Below, in pieces: positions 34,644 through 45,236 of a DNA stretch of 64,000 nt. The translations under genes were made by a program, and so were the position numbers. Under the pieces are notes generated by a model, which made no database searches, was not told the origin of the DNA, and saw only the letters and a list, made by a program, of their open reading frames with translations. Location of the stretch: the NCBI GenBank assembly GCA_905221375.1, contig CAJNCY010000009.1, positions 1 through 64,000 of the forward strand, in the 5' to 3' direction. Position 1 is the first letter of the stretch. The number at the start of each line of letters is the position of its first letter. Origin of the DNA: a bacterium (GTDB taxonomy: Bacteria; Bacillota; Bacilli; Lactobacillales; Streptococcaceae).

Positions 34644-36752
34644 ATGAAAAAAATCAGTCATCTTTGTATGCTCCTGCTCTTGCTGTGTACTACATTTTTT
34701 GTCCTGAATGTAAATGTTACACGTGAAATAGTGCGGATTCAGGAGATGGGCAAGACAACTTATTCATTTGACTTGTACTTGAAAGATGTCACTAAACCGA
34801 CAGAAACGATTCTCCAGTTTTTTGAAGAGGTTGCAAGTCAAGACAAGGTCTCTATTATCAAAGTAGATAATGGCGATGAGGCCGTCAAGGCTGGTGTTTT
34901 TGATAAGGAAACCTTCCCCTATCAGGAGTTCGGTCTGACTTCTCTTGATTTTTCAAAGAATGAGAAGGGAGTCTACAGCAACCAGGATCTTCCTAATAAT
35001 CTAGGAACCATTCCCACCTTTTTAAAGGTGAAACTCATTCGACTCCAGACCTTCCGATCCTATATTGAGGATAAATCCCATACTGTAAATGGGCGCTACA
35101 TGATTACCTCCAGCAAAGAGATAGATCGCGATACCATTCTACAAAAGTGGAGTGATTTTTTCCAGATAGATAAGACGATTTTATTAGAACCCACTTACCG
35201 AAGTCAGGTTGGAGTGCTAAATCAAGAGTTGTTACTATCTATCATTATCTTTATCTTGGCAATCTTGCTTGTGATTTTAATGACAGTTTATCAGCCGATG
35301 ATGGAGATGAAACGAGTGGGGGTTCAAAAGTTACTTGGTTTTCAAAGTAGGGCGATTTTAGCTGGTTTTGTAAAGACTAATTTTTATCTTCTCTTGGGTG
35401 GAAGTCTTATCATTGACTTGGGACTATTTTTAGTGCTGGACTACAGACCAAAACTTTTGTTTCCAAGTTTACTCTTATCCCAATTCCTGCTTTTACAGTT
35501 GTATTTGTTCATCAGTTGGCTGACCTACCTGATGATTCAGAAAATGACAGTCAGTTCCATGTTGAAAGGTTTTTCATCTGTCAAACTTGGTCTCATCTTC
35601 AATTATGTGATGAAAATAGGGACAACTATTTTACTGACGGCCTTACTGATTGGGGTGGGCAGAAGTTTAGAACAAGAAAACAAAGAACTTGCTTATCAGC
35701 AACAGTGGGTAAGCCAAGGAAATTACCTGACCTTAGAAACCTTCAAACTCAATGATAACCTGTGGCAAGAAGAGCTAGCAGGTTCAGGGAAATCTACAGA
35801 TTATTTCTACCAATTTTATCAAGACTTGCTAGCAAAAACACAAGTAAACTATGTGCGAAGTACGAGTCTTCCTATCAAACCAGTCATCAAAGCTGAACAA
35901 GTGCAGAACTACCAACTGCCTGATAAGGTAGATGTTTACTATGCTAATAGCAATTTTCTAAAGAGCAAGGGATTCAAGTTACCAGATACCGGCACTAAAA
36001 AGGTGATTTTGTTGCCAATCAGTGACAAAGGACAAGAAGGCAAGAATCAGTTCTTGGGAAAATCCATCGCCTATCTTTCTCTGAGGTATGAAGATCAGCA
36101 AAAGCAAACAATAGAAGATATGGATGTAGAAATTGCCTACTATGAAGGAGATTGGTCTTTCTTCCCTTATAATAATGAGCGAAAGGAAAATCTCCACAAT
36201 CCAATCATTAGTCTGGTAAATGATCAAGACATGATGTGGGAAGAAAAGACTTACTTGTCAACGACAGGTTTAAACAATCCAATGAAAGTTGAAAATACAG
36301 AACAAAATCAAAAAGTGATTACAGAGTTAGTCGATAACTTATCTGATGGTAGCTATTTAAAATTTTCATCGATTCAAGCAATTCAAGAGGGGATGGTTGA
36401 TACCTATCGGGATTCTGTTCGTAATTTTAACGTTCTTTTTGCCTTATTTGCTCTTCTCAGTATGATTGTCTCCTACTTTTTACTCGTTACTACTTTCTTG
36501 TTGAAGCGCAGGGATATCATTACCAAGAAGTTTATGGGGTGGAAACTGGTCGATCGCTACAGAGCTCTCTTAGTTCTGCTCTTGCTGGGCTATAGTCTCC
36601 CTCTTCTAGTCTTGATTTTCTTTGCCCATGCGCTCTTGCCACTCCTGCTGTTTGCAGGCTTTACATGTTTGGATATACTATTTGTGCTAGCCTTGGCTTC
36701 TAGGATGGAGAAAAGAAGTCTAGTAGAGTTATTGAAAGGGGGCATCTTATGA
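34644..36752 (+). CDS. Bacteriocin-associated integral membrane protein (ABC permease, DUF1430 type)
   Basis: A 702-residue membrane protein with an N-terminal membrane segment, a large outside domain of about 180 residues, three or four segments near residues 190-330, a second outside domain, and three C-terminal segments with a FtsX-like pattern (LFALFALLSMIVSYFLLVTT). This layout is that of the permease found with lactococcin-972-type systems. The start MKKISHLCML follows GGGAGGT; a longer frame upstream has no such site. It overlaps the ATPase gene by four bases. Substrate is unknown because no lactococcin-972-like precursor is seen. Confidence 0.85.
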   Translation: MKKISHLCMLLLLLCTTFFVLNVNVTREIVRIQEMGKTTYSFDLYLKDVTKPTETILQFFEEVASQDKVSIIKVDNGDEAVKAGVFDKETFPYQEFGLTSLDFSKNEKGVYSNQDLPNNLGTIPTFLKVKLIRLQTFRSYIEDKSHTVNGRYMITSSKEIDRDTILQKWSDFFQIDKTILLEPTYRSQVGVLNQELLLSIIIFILAILLVILMTVYQPMMEMKRVGVQKLLGFQSRAILAGFVKTNFYLLLGGSLIIDLGLFLVLDYRPKLLFPSLLLSQFLLLQLYLFISWLTYLMIQKMTVSSMLKGFSSVKLGLIFNYVMKIGTTILLTALLIGVGRSLEQENKELAYQQQWVSQGNYLTLETFKLNDNLWQEELAGSGKSTDYFYQFYQDLLAKTQVNYVRSTSLPIKPVIKAEQVQNYQLPDKVDVYYANSNFLKSKGFKLPDTGTKKVILLPISDKGQEGKNQFLGKSIAYLSLRYEDQQKQTIEDMDVEIAYYEGDWSFFPYNNERKENLHNPIISLVNDQDMMWEEKTYLSTTGLNNPMKVENTEQNQKVITELVDNLSDGSYLKFSSIQAIQEGMVDTYRDSVRNFNVLFALFALLSMIVSYFLLVTTFLLKRRDIITKKFMGWKLVDRYRALLVLLLLGYSLPLLVLIFFAHALLPLLLFAGFTCLDILFVLALASRMEKRSLVELLKGGIL

Positions 36753-37390
36753 TTGAGTTGGAAAATATTACCAAAACCATTGGGGGAAAAGTGATTTTGG
36801 ATAACTTGTCTCTCAGGATTGATCAGGGGGATTTGGTAGCCATTGTTGGAAAGAGTGGTAGTGGTAAGTCGACCTTGTTAAATTTATTAGGTTTGATAGA
36901 TGGTGATTATAGCGGACGGTATGAGATTTTTGGTCAGACAAATCTAGCAGTCAATTCTGCTAAGTCACAAACAATAATCCGTGAACATATCTCTTATCTG
37001 TTTCAAAATTTTGCCCTGATTGATGATGAAACGGTCGAGTACAATCTCATGCTGGCGCTGAAATATGTGAAATTGTCCAAGAAAGACAAGCTCAAAAAGG
37101 TGGAAGAGATTTTAGAGAGAGTAGGTTTGCCAGCTACTTTGCATCAAAAGGTCTCCGAGTTGTCTGGTGGGGAGCAACAACGAATTGCAGTTGCTAGAGC
37201 CATCTTAAAACCCAGCCAGCTGATTTTAGCCGATGAACCGACAGGTTCGCTGGATCCTGAAAATAGAGATTTGGTCTTGAAGTTTCTCTTAGAGATGAAT
37301 CGAGAGGGGAAAACAGTCATTATTGTGACCCACGATGCTTATGTAGCCCAACAATGTCATCGTATCATTGAATTGGGCAAGGGGAAATGA
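36749..37390 (+). CDS. ABC transporter ATPase (lactococcin-972 export type)
   Basis: A 213-residue ATPase of the MacB/LolD-like group. It has Walker A GKSGSGKST, the Q-loop region LFQNFALID, signature LSGGEQQRIAVARA, Walker B LILADEPTGSLDP and switch His in IIVTHDAYVA. It is translationally coupled to the permease (overlapping stop and start). Together they would form a bacteriocin export or resistance pump, or a MacB-like mechanotransmitter. A long-stem terminator follows 65 bases later. Confidence 0.92.
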   Translation: MIELENITKTIGGKVILDNLSLRIDQGDLVAIVGKSGSGKSTLLNLLGLIDGDYSGRYEIFGQTNLAVNSAKSQTIIREHISYLFQNFALIDDETVEYNLMLALKYVKLSKKDKLKKVEEILERVGLPATLHQKVSELSGGEQQRIAVARAILKPSQLILADEPTGSLDPENRDLVLKFLLEMNREGKTVIIVTHDAYVAQQCHRIIELGKGK

Positions 37391-37455
37391 GTTCGTTTGG
37401 TTTCATTTGACTGACTGAATACTCATGTTTTTCAGAGAGAAATAGCATAAATACG

Positions 37456-37496
37456 CCTAGGAATGACATTTTTATGTAGTATTTCTAGGTTTTTTT
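37456..37496 (+). terminator. Intrinsic terminator of the ABC cassette
   Basis: The stem runs CCTAG...GACAT with ATGTA...CTAGG around TTTT, followed by seven T. Confidence 0.88.
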
Positions 37497-37527
37497 GTTT
37501 TAAACTGAAAAAATTTTCAATTTAGGC

Positions 37528-37556
37528 TTGACAAACGATTAGGATAGGTGTATTAT
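37528..37556 (+). promoter_or_regulatory. Promoter of the binding protein-argG-argH operon
   Basis: TTGACA, 17 bp, TATTAT: a strong sigma-A promoter 41 bases before the gene. Confidence 0.88.
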
Positions 37557-37563
37557 TTATACA
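37549..37563. promoter_or_regulatory. ARG box (ArgR/AhrC operator)
   Basis: TGTATTATTTATACA is a palindrome with core TGNATN5ATNCA, the ARG-box half-site pattern. It covers the -10, so arginine-loaded ArgR would block transcription. Confidence 0.75.
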
Positions 37564-37596
37564 ACCAAAAGGAATAAACATAAAGGAGGCTTTGTT

Positions 37597-38403
37597 ATGA
37601 ATAAGATGAAGAAGGTGTTGATGACGATGTTTGGTTTAGTGATGCTCCCCCTACTATTTGCTTGTAGTAACAATCAATCGGCTGGAATTGAAGCCATCAA
37701 GTCCAAAGGAAAATTGGTTGTAGCCCTTAATCCAGATTTTGCTCCATTTGAATACCAAAAAGTGGTTGATGGGAAAAATCAGATTGTGGGTTCAGATATC
37801 GAATTAGCCAAGGCTATCGCAACAGAACTAGGTGTCGAATTGGAACTATCTCCCATGAGTTTTGACAATGTACTGGCTAGTGTTCAATCAGGAAAAGCCG
37901 ATCTTGCCATATCAGGTGTTTCTAAGACAGATGAACGGAGCAAGGTGTTCGACTTTTCCATTCCTTACTATACTTCAAAAAATAAACTCATTGTCAAAAA
38001 ATCAGACTTGGCAACTTATCAGTCTGTAAACGACTTGGCGCAGAAAAAGGTTGGAGCGCAGAAAGGTTCGATTCAAGAGACGATGGCGAAAGATTTGCTA
38101 CAAAAATCTTCCCTCGTATCTCTGCCTAAAAATGGGAATTTAATCACTGATTTAAAATCAGGACAAGTGGATGCCGTTATCTTTGAAGAACCAGTTGCCA
38201 AGGGATTTGTGGAAAATAATCCTGATTTAGCAATCGCAGAACTCAATTTTGAAAAAGAGCAAGATGATTCCTACGCGGTCGCTATGAAAAAAGATAGCAA
38301 GGAATTGAAAGAGGCAGTCGATAAAACCATTCAAAAGTTGAAGGATTCTGGAGAATTAGACAAACTCATTGAGGATGCCTTTAAAGCATCCATTGAAAAA
38401 TAG
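37597..38403 (+). CDS. Amino-acid ABC transporter binding lipoprotein (probably arginine-related)
   Basis: A 268-residue family 3 solute-binding protein. The signal peptide ends in lipobox LLFACSN. The ligand fold starts [15 protein letters not shown] and has the family signature [20 protein letters not shown] and the [15 protein letters not shown] block. AAAGGAGG precedes the ATG. Because it shares one transcript with argG and argH under an ARG box, its cargo is probably arginine or a precursor such as citrulline or ornithine. No permease or ATPase is encoded with it, so it must use a partner transporter elsewhere. Confidence 0.88.
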   Translation: MNKMKKVLMTMFGLVMLPLLFACSNNQSAGIEAIKSKGKLVVALNPDFAPFEYQKVVDGKNQIVGSDIELAKAIATELGVELELSPMSFDNVLASVQSGKADLAISGVSKTDERSKVFDFSIPYYTSKNKLIVKKSDLATYQSVNDLAQKKVGAQKGSIQETMAKDLLQKSSLVSLPKNGNLITDLKSGQVDAVIFEEPVAKGFVENNPDLAIAELNFEKEQDDSYAVAMKKDSKELKEAVDKTIQKLKDSGELDKLIEDAFKASIEK

Positions 38404-38419
38404 AAAGAAGGAAAAGAAT

Positions 38420-39616
38420 ATGAGTAAAGAAAAAGTAATTTTGGCCTATTCTGGCGGTTTGGACACATCAGTTGCTATTACCTGGCTGAAGAAAGACTAT
38501 GATGTTGTTGCAGTTTGTATGGATGTGGGTGAAGGGAAAGACTTAGATTTCATCCATGATAAGGCTCTCAAGGTTGGGGCAGTCGAATCTTATGTCATTG
38601 ATGTTAAGGACGAATTTGCTACAGATTATGTGCTAGTGGCTCTCCAGTCACATGCCTACTATGAACAAAAGTACCCCTTGGTATCTGCCTTGAGCCGCCC
38701 TCTTATTTCTAAAAAATTGGTTGAAATCGCGCATCAGACAGGAGCGACTACAATTGCTCATGGTTGTACCGGTAAGGGGAATGACCAAGTACGTTTTGAA
38801 GTATCGATTGCAGCCTTGGATCCCAATTTAAAAGTGATTGCGCCAGTTCGTGAATGGAAATGGTCTCGAGAGGAAGAAATTCATTATGCTAAGGAAAATG
38901 GGGTGCCTGTTCCTGCTGACCTTGACAATCCTTACTCTGTTGACCAAAATCTTTGGGGACGTGCCAATGAGTGTGGTATTTTGGAAAATCCATGGAATCA
39001 GGCTCCAGAAGAAGCCTTTGGTATCACATCTTCTCCAGAGGAAGCTCCAGATACGCCAGAATACATTGAGATTGAGTTTAATGAAGGTATTCCAGTTTCC
39101 CTCAATGGAGAAGGGCTAAAATTGGCAGATTTGATTCAAAAACTCAATGAAATAGCTGGAAAACATGGGGTCGGACGGATTGACCACGTGGAAAATCGCT
39201 TGGTGGGGATTAAATCAAGAGAAATCTATGAGTGCCCAGGGGCAGTGACCCTGCTGACAGCTCATAAGGAAATTGAGGATTTGACGCTTGTGAGAGAAGT
39301 GGCTCATTTCAAACCAATCATAGAAAATGAATTATCAAATCTTATTTATAATGCTTTGTGGTTTAGTCCGGCTACACAAGCCTTGATTGCTTATATTAAA
39401 GAGACTCAAAAAGTTGTCAATGGGACTGCAAAAGTTAAACTGTATAAGGGGAGCGTTCAGGTCGTGGCTCGGAAATCACCAAATTCACTTTACGATGAAA
39501 ATTTGGCGACTTATACCAGCGCAGATACCTTTGACCAAGATGCGGCTGTTGGCTTTATTAAGTTATGGGGACTTCCAACCAAGGTTCATTCTGAGGTTCA
39601 AAAAAGCGCCAAATAG
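38420..39616 (+). CDS. argG: Argininosuccinate synthase
   Basis: A 398-residue enzyme joining citrulline and aspartate with ATP to argininosuccinate. [14 protein letters not shown] is the PP-loop; [14 protein letters not shown] and the [16 protein letters not shown] block bind citrulline and aspartate. The start MSKEKV follows GAAGGAAAAG; longer frames reach into the binding-protein gene. It lies 16 bases after that gene and 28 before argH. Citrulline must come from uptake or the arginine deiminase route, since the earlier arginine genes are not here. Confidence 0.96.
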   Translation: MSKEKVILAYSGGLDTSVAITWLKKDYDVVAVCMDVGEGKDLDFIHDKALKVGAVESYVIDVKDEFATDYVLVALQSHAYYEQKYPLVSALSRPLISKKLVEIAHQTGATTIAHGCTGKGNDQVRFEVSIAALDPNLKVIAPVREWKWSREEEIHYAKENGVPVPADLDNPYSVDQNLWGRANECGILENPWNQAPEEAFGITSSPEEAPDTPEYIEIEFNEGIPVSLNGEGLKLADLIQKLNEIAGKHGVGRIDHVENRLVGIKSREIYECPGAVTLLTAHKEIEDLTLVREVAHFKPIIENELSNLIYNALWFSPATQALIAYIKETQKVVNGTAKVKLYKGSVQVVARKSPNSLYDENLATYTSADTFDQDAAVGFIKLWGLPTKVHSEVQKSAK

Positions 39617-39644
39617 GGCGATTGACTAGAGAGGTGGATGTGAT

Positions 39645-41036
39645 ATGGCTAAGAATACAAAATTATGGGGTGGTCGCTTTGAGGGTACTGTCGAAGACTG
39701 GGTAGAGCGCTTTGGTGCGAGTATATCTTTTGACCAGAAATTAGCTAAATTTGATGTGATTGGTTCCTTAGCCCACGTTCAGATGTTGGGCCAGACGGGC
39801 ATTTTGAGTTTGGAGGAGTCAGAAAAAATCCAAGCAGGCTTGAAAGAGCTTTTAGAAGAGCTAGAGGCAGGTCAACTTGATTTTGATATCGCAAACGAAG
39901 ATATTCACATGAATATGGAAGTATTACTGACAGAAAAAATTGGTCCTCTTGCAGGGAAGTTACATACAGCTCGTTCTCGAAATGACCAAGTTGCGACAGA
40001 TATGCACTTATATCTCAAGGAACAACTAGGCCATGTCCTAGATAAACTGGCTCATCTCAAAGGTGTTTTATTAGACTTGGCGGAAAATCATGTGGAGACG
40101 ATCATGCCGGGCTATACCCATCTGCAACATGCCCAGCCGATTAGTTTTGCCCACCACCTGATGGCTTACCACAATATGTTTCAAAGAGACAGTGAACGTT
40201 TTGAATTTAATCAGCAGCATACAGACCTATGCCCTCTAGGTGCGGCAGCTTTGGCAGGAACGACTTTCCCCATTGATCGCCAATTATCTAGCGATTTGCT
40301 GGAGTTTAAGCAACCCTATACAAATTCTTTGGATGCTGTTAGTGACCGCGATTTTATCTTAGAATTTCTATCCAATGCCAGCATACTCATGATGCATATG
40401 AGCCGTTTTTGCGAAGAAATGATAAATTGGTGCAGTTTTGAGTACCAATTCATTACTTTGTCAGATACGTTTACAACAGGTTCCTCTATTATGCCCCAAA
40501 AGAAAAATCCAGATATGGCTGAGTTGATTCGAGGAAAGACTGGCAGAGTTTATGGTAATCTGTTTGGACTATTGACAGTCATGAAGTCCTTGCCTTTAGC
40601 TTATAATAAGGATCTGCAAGAGGATAAGGAAGGAATGTTTGATACGGTCGAAACGATTTTAAATTCCCTCGATGTATTGGCAGGTATGTTATCTAGCTTG
40701 CAGGTAAACAAGGAAAAAATGCAAGAGTCGACAGAGAAGGACTTTTCAAATGCGACTGAGTTGGCAGATTATTTGGCAGGGAAAGGCTTGCCATTTAGAG
40801 AAGCTCATGAGGTTGTAGGAAGATTAGTGTTAGACTCTATCAAGTCTGCTAAAAATATTCAAGATTGGACTTTGGAGGAATTGCAAACCTATCATTCCCT
40901 CATTGCCGAGGATATCTATGTCTACTTGCAACCTAAAACTGCTGTTCAAAGACGAAATTCCTTGGGAGGTACAGGATTTGACCAAGTGAAATACCAAATT
41001 GCAGTTGCTAAGAAAGCGAATGAAGCTAGAAAGTGA
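39645..41036 (+). CDS. argH: Argininosuccinate lyase
   Basis: A 463-residue member of the fumarase/aspartase superfamily that splits argininosuccinate into arginine and fumarate. The superfamily signature [12 protein letters not shown] with its flexible catalytic loop is present, as are the [11 protein letters not shown] and [11 protein letters not shown] blocks. GAGAGG lies before the ATG. Last gene of the ARG-box operon. The following weak hairpin (AAGAGG/CCTCTT) may terminate it. Confidence 0.96.
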   Translation: MAKNTKLWGGRFEGTVEDWVERFGASISFDQKLAKFDVIGSLAHVQMLGQTGILSLEESEKIQAGLKELLEELEAGQLDFDIANEDIHMNMEVLLTEKIGPLAGKLHTARSRNDQVATDMHLYLKEQLGHVLDKLAHLKGVLLDLAENHVETIMPGYTHLQHAQPISFAHHLMAYHNMFQRDSERFEFNQQHTDLCPLGAAALAGTTFPIDRQLSSDLLEFKQPYTNSLDAVSDRDFILEFLSNASILMMHMSRFCEEMINWCSFEYQFITLSDTFTTGSSIMPQKKNPDMAELIRGKTGRVYGNLFGLLTVMKSLPLAYNKDLQEDKEGMFDTVETILNSLDVLAGMLSSLQVNKEKMQESTEKDFSNATELADYLAGKGLPFREAHEVVGRLVLDSIKSAKNIQDWTLEELQTYHSLIAEDIYVYLQPKTAVQRRNSLGGTGFDQVKYQIAVAKKANEARK

Positions 41037-41056
41037 TAGATTGATAGGTTCAGAAC

Positions 41057-41090
41057 AAGAGGTTGGTCGATTGACAGCCTCTTTCTTGTC
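41057..41090 (+). terminator. Weak terminator after argH
   Basis: AAGAGG pairs with CCTCTT around about 18 bases, followed by TCTTGT only. Confidence 0.4.
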
Positions 41091-41227
41091 GTTGAAAAGT
41101 GAGTTATATTGACTTTTGAAAAAAATGTCATAATTGAGTTGGGATAAACGTAAAAGTCATACTTTCTCGTTAAATAGTTCGGCGATTCATGGTGACATGG
41201 ACATGTAGTAGTAAGCAAACTATGTGG

Positions 41228-41271
41228 CTTGGCAGAGCTAAAAGCTTCTGGCTTAACAACAGCTGGTATTA
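41228..41271 (+). pseudogene. Remnant of the LysM protein 3' end
   Basis: The bases encode AKSFWLNNSWY and a stop, matching the LysM protein end AKNFWLNNGWY and its stop almost base for base. Nothing upstream resembles the rest of that gene. It marks a recombination seam together with the broken regulator behind it. Confidence 0.8.
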
Positions 41272-41296
41272 AGAAATAACAAATAGAATAATATGA

Positions 41297-41325
41297 AAAG
41301 GTCGAGGAACCCCCTCGACTTTTTT
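41297..41325. terminator. Bidirectional terminator
   Basis: GTCGAGG pairs with CCTCGAC between A and T runs, between the LysM remnant and the convergent broken regulator. Confidence 0.82.
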
Positions 41326-42186
41326 ATAATTTCTTTGGTTGATAATGGGTCTCTACTTCTTTTTTGAGATGAGATAGCATAGAAGTTTCCTCGGTTAGCT
41401 CCAGAAGGGAGAAACCTTTTTGGATAAGTTTAGCATCATCCGTACAAATTCCGATACGGACATAGCAGATCGCAAGCCTATCGTAGCTTTTCTTGTTCTT
41501 GACGTCCTCTAGTAACGTATAGCAGATTTGCTTACACATGTTTTTGTCTTGATTGTATAAGTAAATGGTGGAAAGGTTGAGTAGGATTGCCACTCGTAAT
41601 TCATATAAATGTTGATAATTTTTATAGACTTCCAAGCGTTGCAATATTTTTCCAGTGATGAGATGGAGGTGTTCAATGGGAAAACTGAAAAGAATGGTAT
41701 TGAGGATTTTCAGGTCACTCTCATACCATGTATCTTGTTTTTCAATTTTCTCCCAAAGTTTTGTGACAGTCTGTTTCACTTGGTTTGACAGTTGCTCTGT
41801 ACCATGTTGACGGATATGAATGACAATTTCCAACATATCTCTGATTTCTTCTATAGGGAGATCGTGGTGGGTCTTGAGGTAGTCTTGGCATTTTTGAAAT
41901 AATTGACAAGATCGCTGGTCCCGATAATGGAACGCATATTGAGATAGGTTTGCATAATCTCTGTGCGTTGACTTGGTTGATAAAGTTGACAGATATATTC
42001 AAACTCTTCAAAACTCATATTGATTTGACGGAGAAGAAATTCCATATTTTCATATTTTGGGGTTGTCTTGCCACTTTCGATTTTTGATAGGCTGGTTCTT
42101 GAGAGAACACCCCCACAGACCTCTTCTTGGGTCAGCCCCTTTGACTCACGTATTTCTTTATAGACCTTTCCGAAATCATAACGCAT
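41324..42186 (-). pseudogene. Frameshifted XRE/TPR regulator, paralogue of the intact one at 32636
   Basis: Two frames together reproduce the whole 288-residue regulator. The 5' frame (MRYDFGKVYKEIRESKG to SDLVNYFKNAK) and the 3' frame (CQDYLKTHHDLPIEEIRDML to the end) join if one base is restored near 41902, in GTCAATTATTTC read on the minus strand. Without it translation stops shortly after the shift, leaving about 110 residues with a complete helix-turn-helix but no sensor part. The start and ribosome site (AAAAGGAGAA) and the promoter region are still like those of the intact paralogue. A truncated DNA-binding fragment might still act; this is inference. A sequencing error is the alternative. 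Confidence 0.85.
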
Positions 42187-42342
42187 GATTTTCTCCTTTT
42201 CGTGAAAAAAGTTAACAAACAATAAAATCTTGTTAAAAATATTGTATCATAGCAATGTAGAAAGTAAAAAAGAAAGTCGAAATAAAGTTGTGAAAAAGGT
42301 TGACATAGTTTAAAAATGGAACCAAGGATAAGAGGAAGAAGC

Positions 42343-43074
42343 ATGAGTAATCTAGAGTCAATTCGTAAAGCGCATATCATCGTGTGGGGTGCCTATCTAT
42401 TTTTATCATTAAGGGCGCCGTTAATTAGCAGTACTGAGTATTTCTTGCTTATTTTTTTAGCATTCCTCTATTCGATAGTATCGCTACCCATATACTCTGT
42501 GAAGAACAAAATAGTATCTATTTGTCTGGCTATAAACTCAATTCTGTTAATGAGTTTCCCGATTTTAATCAATAAATATTTCCCAGGAAAGGTTTCTACT
42601 TATATCGTATTAATTAGTATTTTTATCTTGGAGTTCTTAATCTTTAATATAATTGGTAAAGATTTTGATACTAGATTAGCTAGTGAATATAGGAAAATCA
42701 GTCAGTTTAAAAGTAAGATGTCTCAATCTCCTTGGATAAAATATTTAGAGATTTCTAGTTTTATAGTAACTATATTTCCATTTATTCTTCATGGTACAGT
42801 TGATAACCATGTACTGACTCTTATCTTTTTGATAAAAATTTGTGTAGATACTACGATAAAGGTTCTATTAAATAGAATCTTTAAGACAAGTAAGGCAATT
42901 AAAAGGAGGATATTTTCTCTTTTTGTACTAGATTTGATTGTCTATTTATTTTTAGGTTATGTTTTAGCAATGCAAAAAGATGGATACCTATTTTCAATTC
43001 TACTAATTTTTTCTAATTTTTCACTTCCCTTTATCAGAGAAAAAGAGTATGAATTATTTAAAAATAAGAAATGA
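42343..43074 (+). CDS. Hypothetical multi-pass membrane protein beside the bacteriocin gene
   Basis: A 243-residue protein with six or seven predicted membrane segments (AHIIVWGAYLFLSLRAPLIS begins the first) and basic loops; AT-rich codon use unlike the core genes around. I do not recognise the family. The start MSNLES is preferred (AAGAGGAAG upstream); an ATG nine codons earlier is possible. It lies between the broken regulator and a bacteriocin-like gene, on the strand of the latter, so an immunity or transport role is plausible. Confidence 0.65.
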   Translation: MSNLESIRKAHIIVWGAYLFLSLRAPLISSTEYFLLIFLAFLYSIVSLPIYSVKNKIVSICLAINSILLMSFPILINKYFPGKVSTYIVLISIFILEFLIFNIIGKDFDTRLASEYRKISQFKSKMSQSPWIKYLEISSFIVTIFPFILHGTVDNHVLTLIFLIKICVDTTIKVLLNRIFKTSKAIKRRIFSLFVLDLIVYLFLGYVLAMQKDGYLFSILLIFSNFSLPFIREKEYELFKNKK

Positions 43075-43177
43075 GATAGATATGGTTAAATCTTAGTTCT
43101 CTTTAAAATCAAATCAGGTAGAGAAAGGATATCTTATCTAGGTAACTAAGTGCTATAAACAAAGTCGATGCTCACTT

Positions 43178-43196
43178 GTTAGGAAACTATCCTAAC
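43178..43196 (+). promoter_or_regulatory. Perfect small hairpin in the bacteriocin leader
   Basis: GTTAGGA pairs with TCCTAAC around five bases, 28 bases before the start codon; no T run. An extended -10 (TGCTATAAA) lies at 43151-43159. Confidence 0.4.
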
Positions 43197-43224
43197 CATG
43201 CTTAATAAAAAAAGGAGAATTTTG

Positions 43225-43539
43225 ATGGAACTCGTATTACCAAACAACTATGTTACTATTGATGAACAAGAAATGATGTATCTTGATGGTGAAGGGTGGC
43301 TTGCCTTGCTTTGTGGAGGTGTAGGTGGTGTCGCAAGCGGAATAGCAGGAGCTATAACTGGTGCAGCACTAGGGACAATAACCTTACCAGTTATTGGTAC
43401 AGTTAGCTATTCATTTATTTTAGCTACTTGTGGTGCAGCAACAGGTTATATGTCAGGTTATATGTCAGGTTATATGTCAGGGTATATTATCGGCTATAAT
43501 TTCGGTAGGATATTGGAAAGTAATTTAGGTTGGGACTAG
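43225..43539 (+). CDS. Bacteriocin-like glycine-rich peptide
   Basis: A 104-residue precursor. The N-terminal 24 residues (LPNNYVTIDEQEMMYLDGEG) resemble a double-glycine leader, but the expected GG reads GEG. The rest is a hydrophobic, Gly-rich chain with many GxxxG-type spacings (GGVGGVASGIAGAITGAALG), as in class IIb two-peptide or circular-type bacteriocins. A perfect short tandem of YMSG units (12-bp period) follows. The ATG at 43225 is chosen because AAAGGAG lies just upstream. A 63-residue membrane protein gene follows after two bases and is the likely immunity gene. Confidence 0.72.
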   Translation: MELVLPNNYVTIDEQEMMYLDGEGWLALLCGGVGGVASGIAGAITGAALGTITLPVIGTVSYSFILATCGAATGYMSGYMSGYMSGYIIGYNFGRILESNLGWD

Positions 43540-43541
43540 TT

Positions 43542-43733
43542 ATGAAAGATAAAAAAGTACAACTATTTGCGTCTATAGTATTTATTATAAATCTATTATT
43601 AGCTATTGTGAGTTTATTTGATACTAGTATTTTTAAGCATGTTTTCCTTATAGTTAGCTATCTGGCAATCATGCTTGCCTTTCTTATCTATATTATTGTT
43701 AAATACATTCAATCACGGAATAATGGAAAGTAA
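43542..43733 (+). CDS. Small membrane protein, probable bacteriocin immunity
   Basis: A 63-residue protein with two hydrophobic segments (VQLFASIVFIINLLLAIVSL; VFLIVSYLAIMLAFLIYIIV) and basic ends. The start codon is two bases after the stop of the bacteriocin-like gene, so it is translated by re-initiation; an ATG four codons earlier overlaps that stop. Size, topology and coupling fit an immunity protein. No family recognised. Confidence 0.65.
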   Translation: MKDKKVQLFASIVFIINLLLAIVSLFDTSIFKHVFLIVSYLAIMLAFLIYIIVKYIQSRNNGK

Positions 43734-43840
43734 GCGTAGGCTGTTTTTATGCGTCTATTCAATCATGGGCATCTTTATCGATTACCATTTCATTTTCGGT
43801 TTAGAAAAGAAAGGACAAGGTTAAAATAATTTCTTCAACA

Positions 43841-43865
43841 AAGGAGTCAAGATTGGCTCCTTTTC
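43841..43865 (+). terminator. Intrinsic terminator before mnmA
   Basis: GGAGTCA pairs with TGGCTCC (one wobble), flanked by A and T runs. Confidence 0.8.
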
Positions 43866-43894
43866 TTGTCTTCTCTAACCAAGCATGTTATAAT
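43866..43894 (+). promoter_or_regulatory. mnmA promoter
   Basis: TTGTCT, 17 bp, TATAAT, with extended -10 TG (TGTTATAAT). Confidence 0.82.
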
Positions 43895-43896
43895 GA

Positions 43897-45096
<1,200 letters not shown>

Positions 45097-45236
45097 ATTG
45101 ACAAATTTTCTCAATTTGCTACAATAATAAAAGCAATAGAAATGATGGTCAAAGCTCATGGATGTTGCAGGCTTTTTTGTCCTGCACTTCTTTGGAGTTT
45201 TGACTGTTTTTGTGTCGTTTAAGGGAAAGGATAAAA

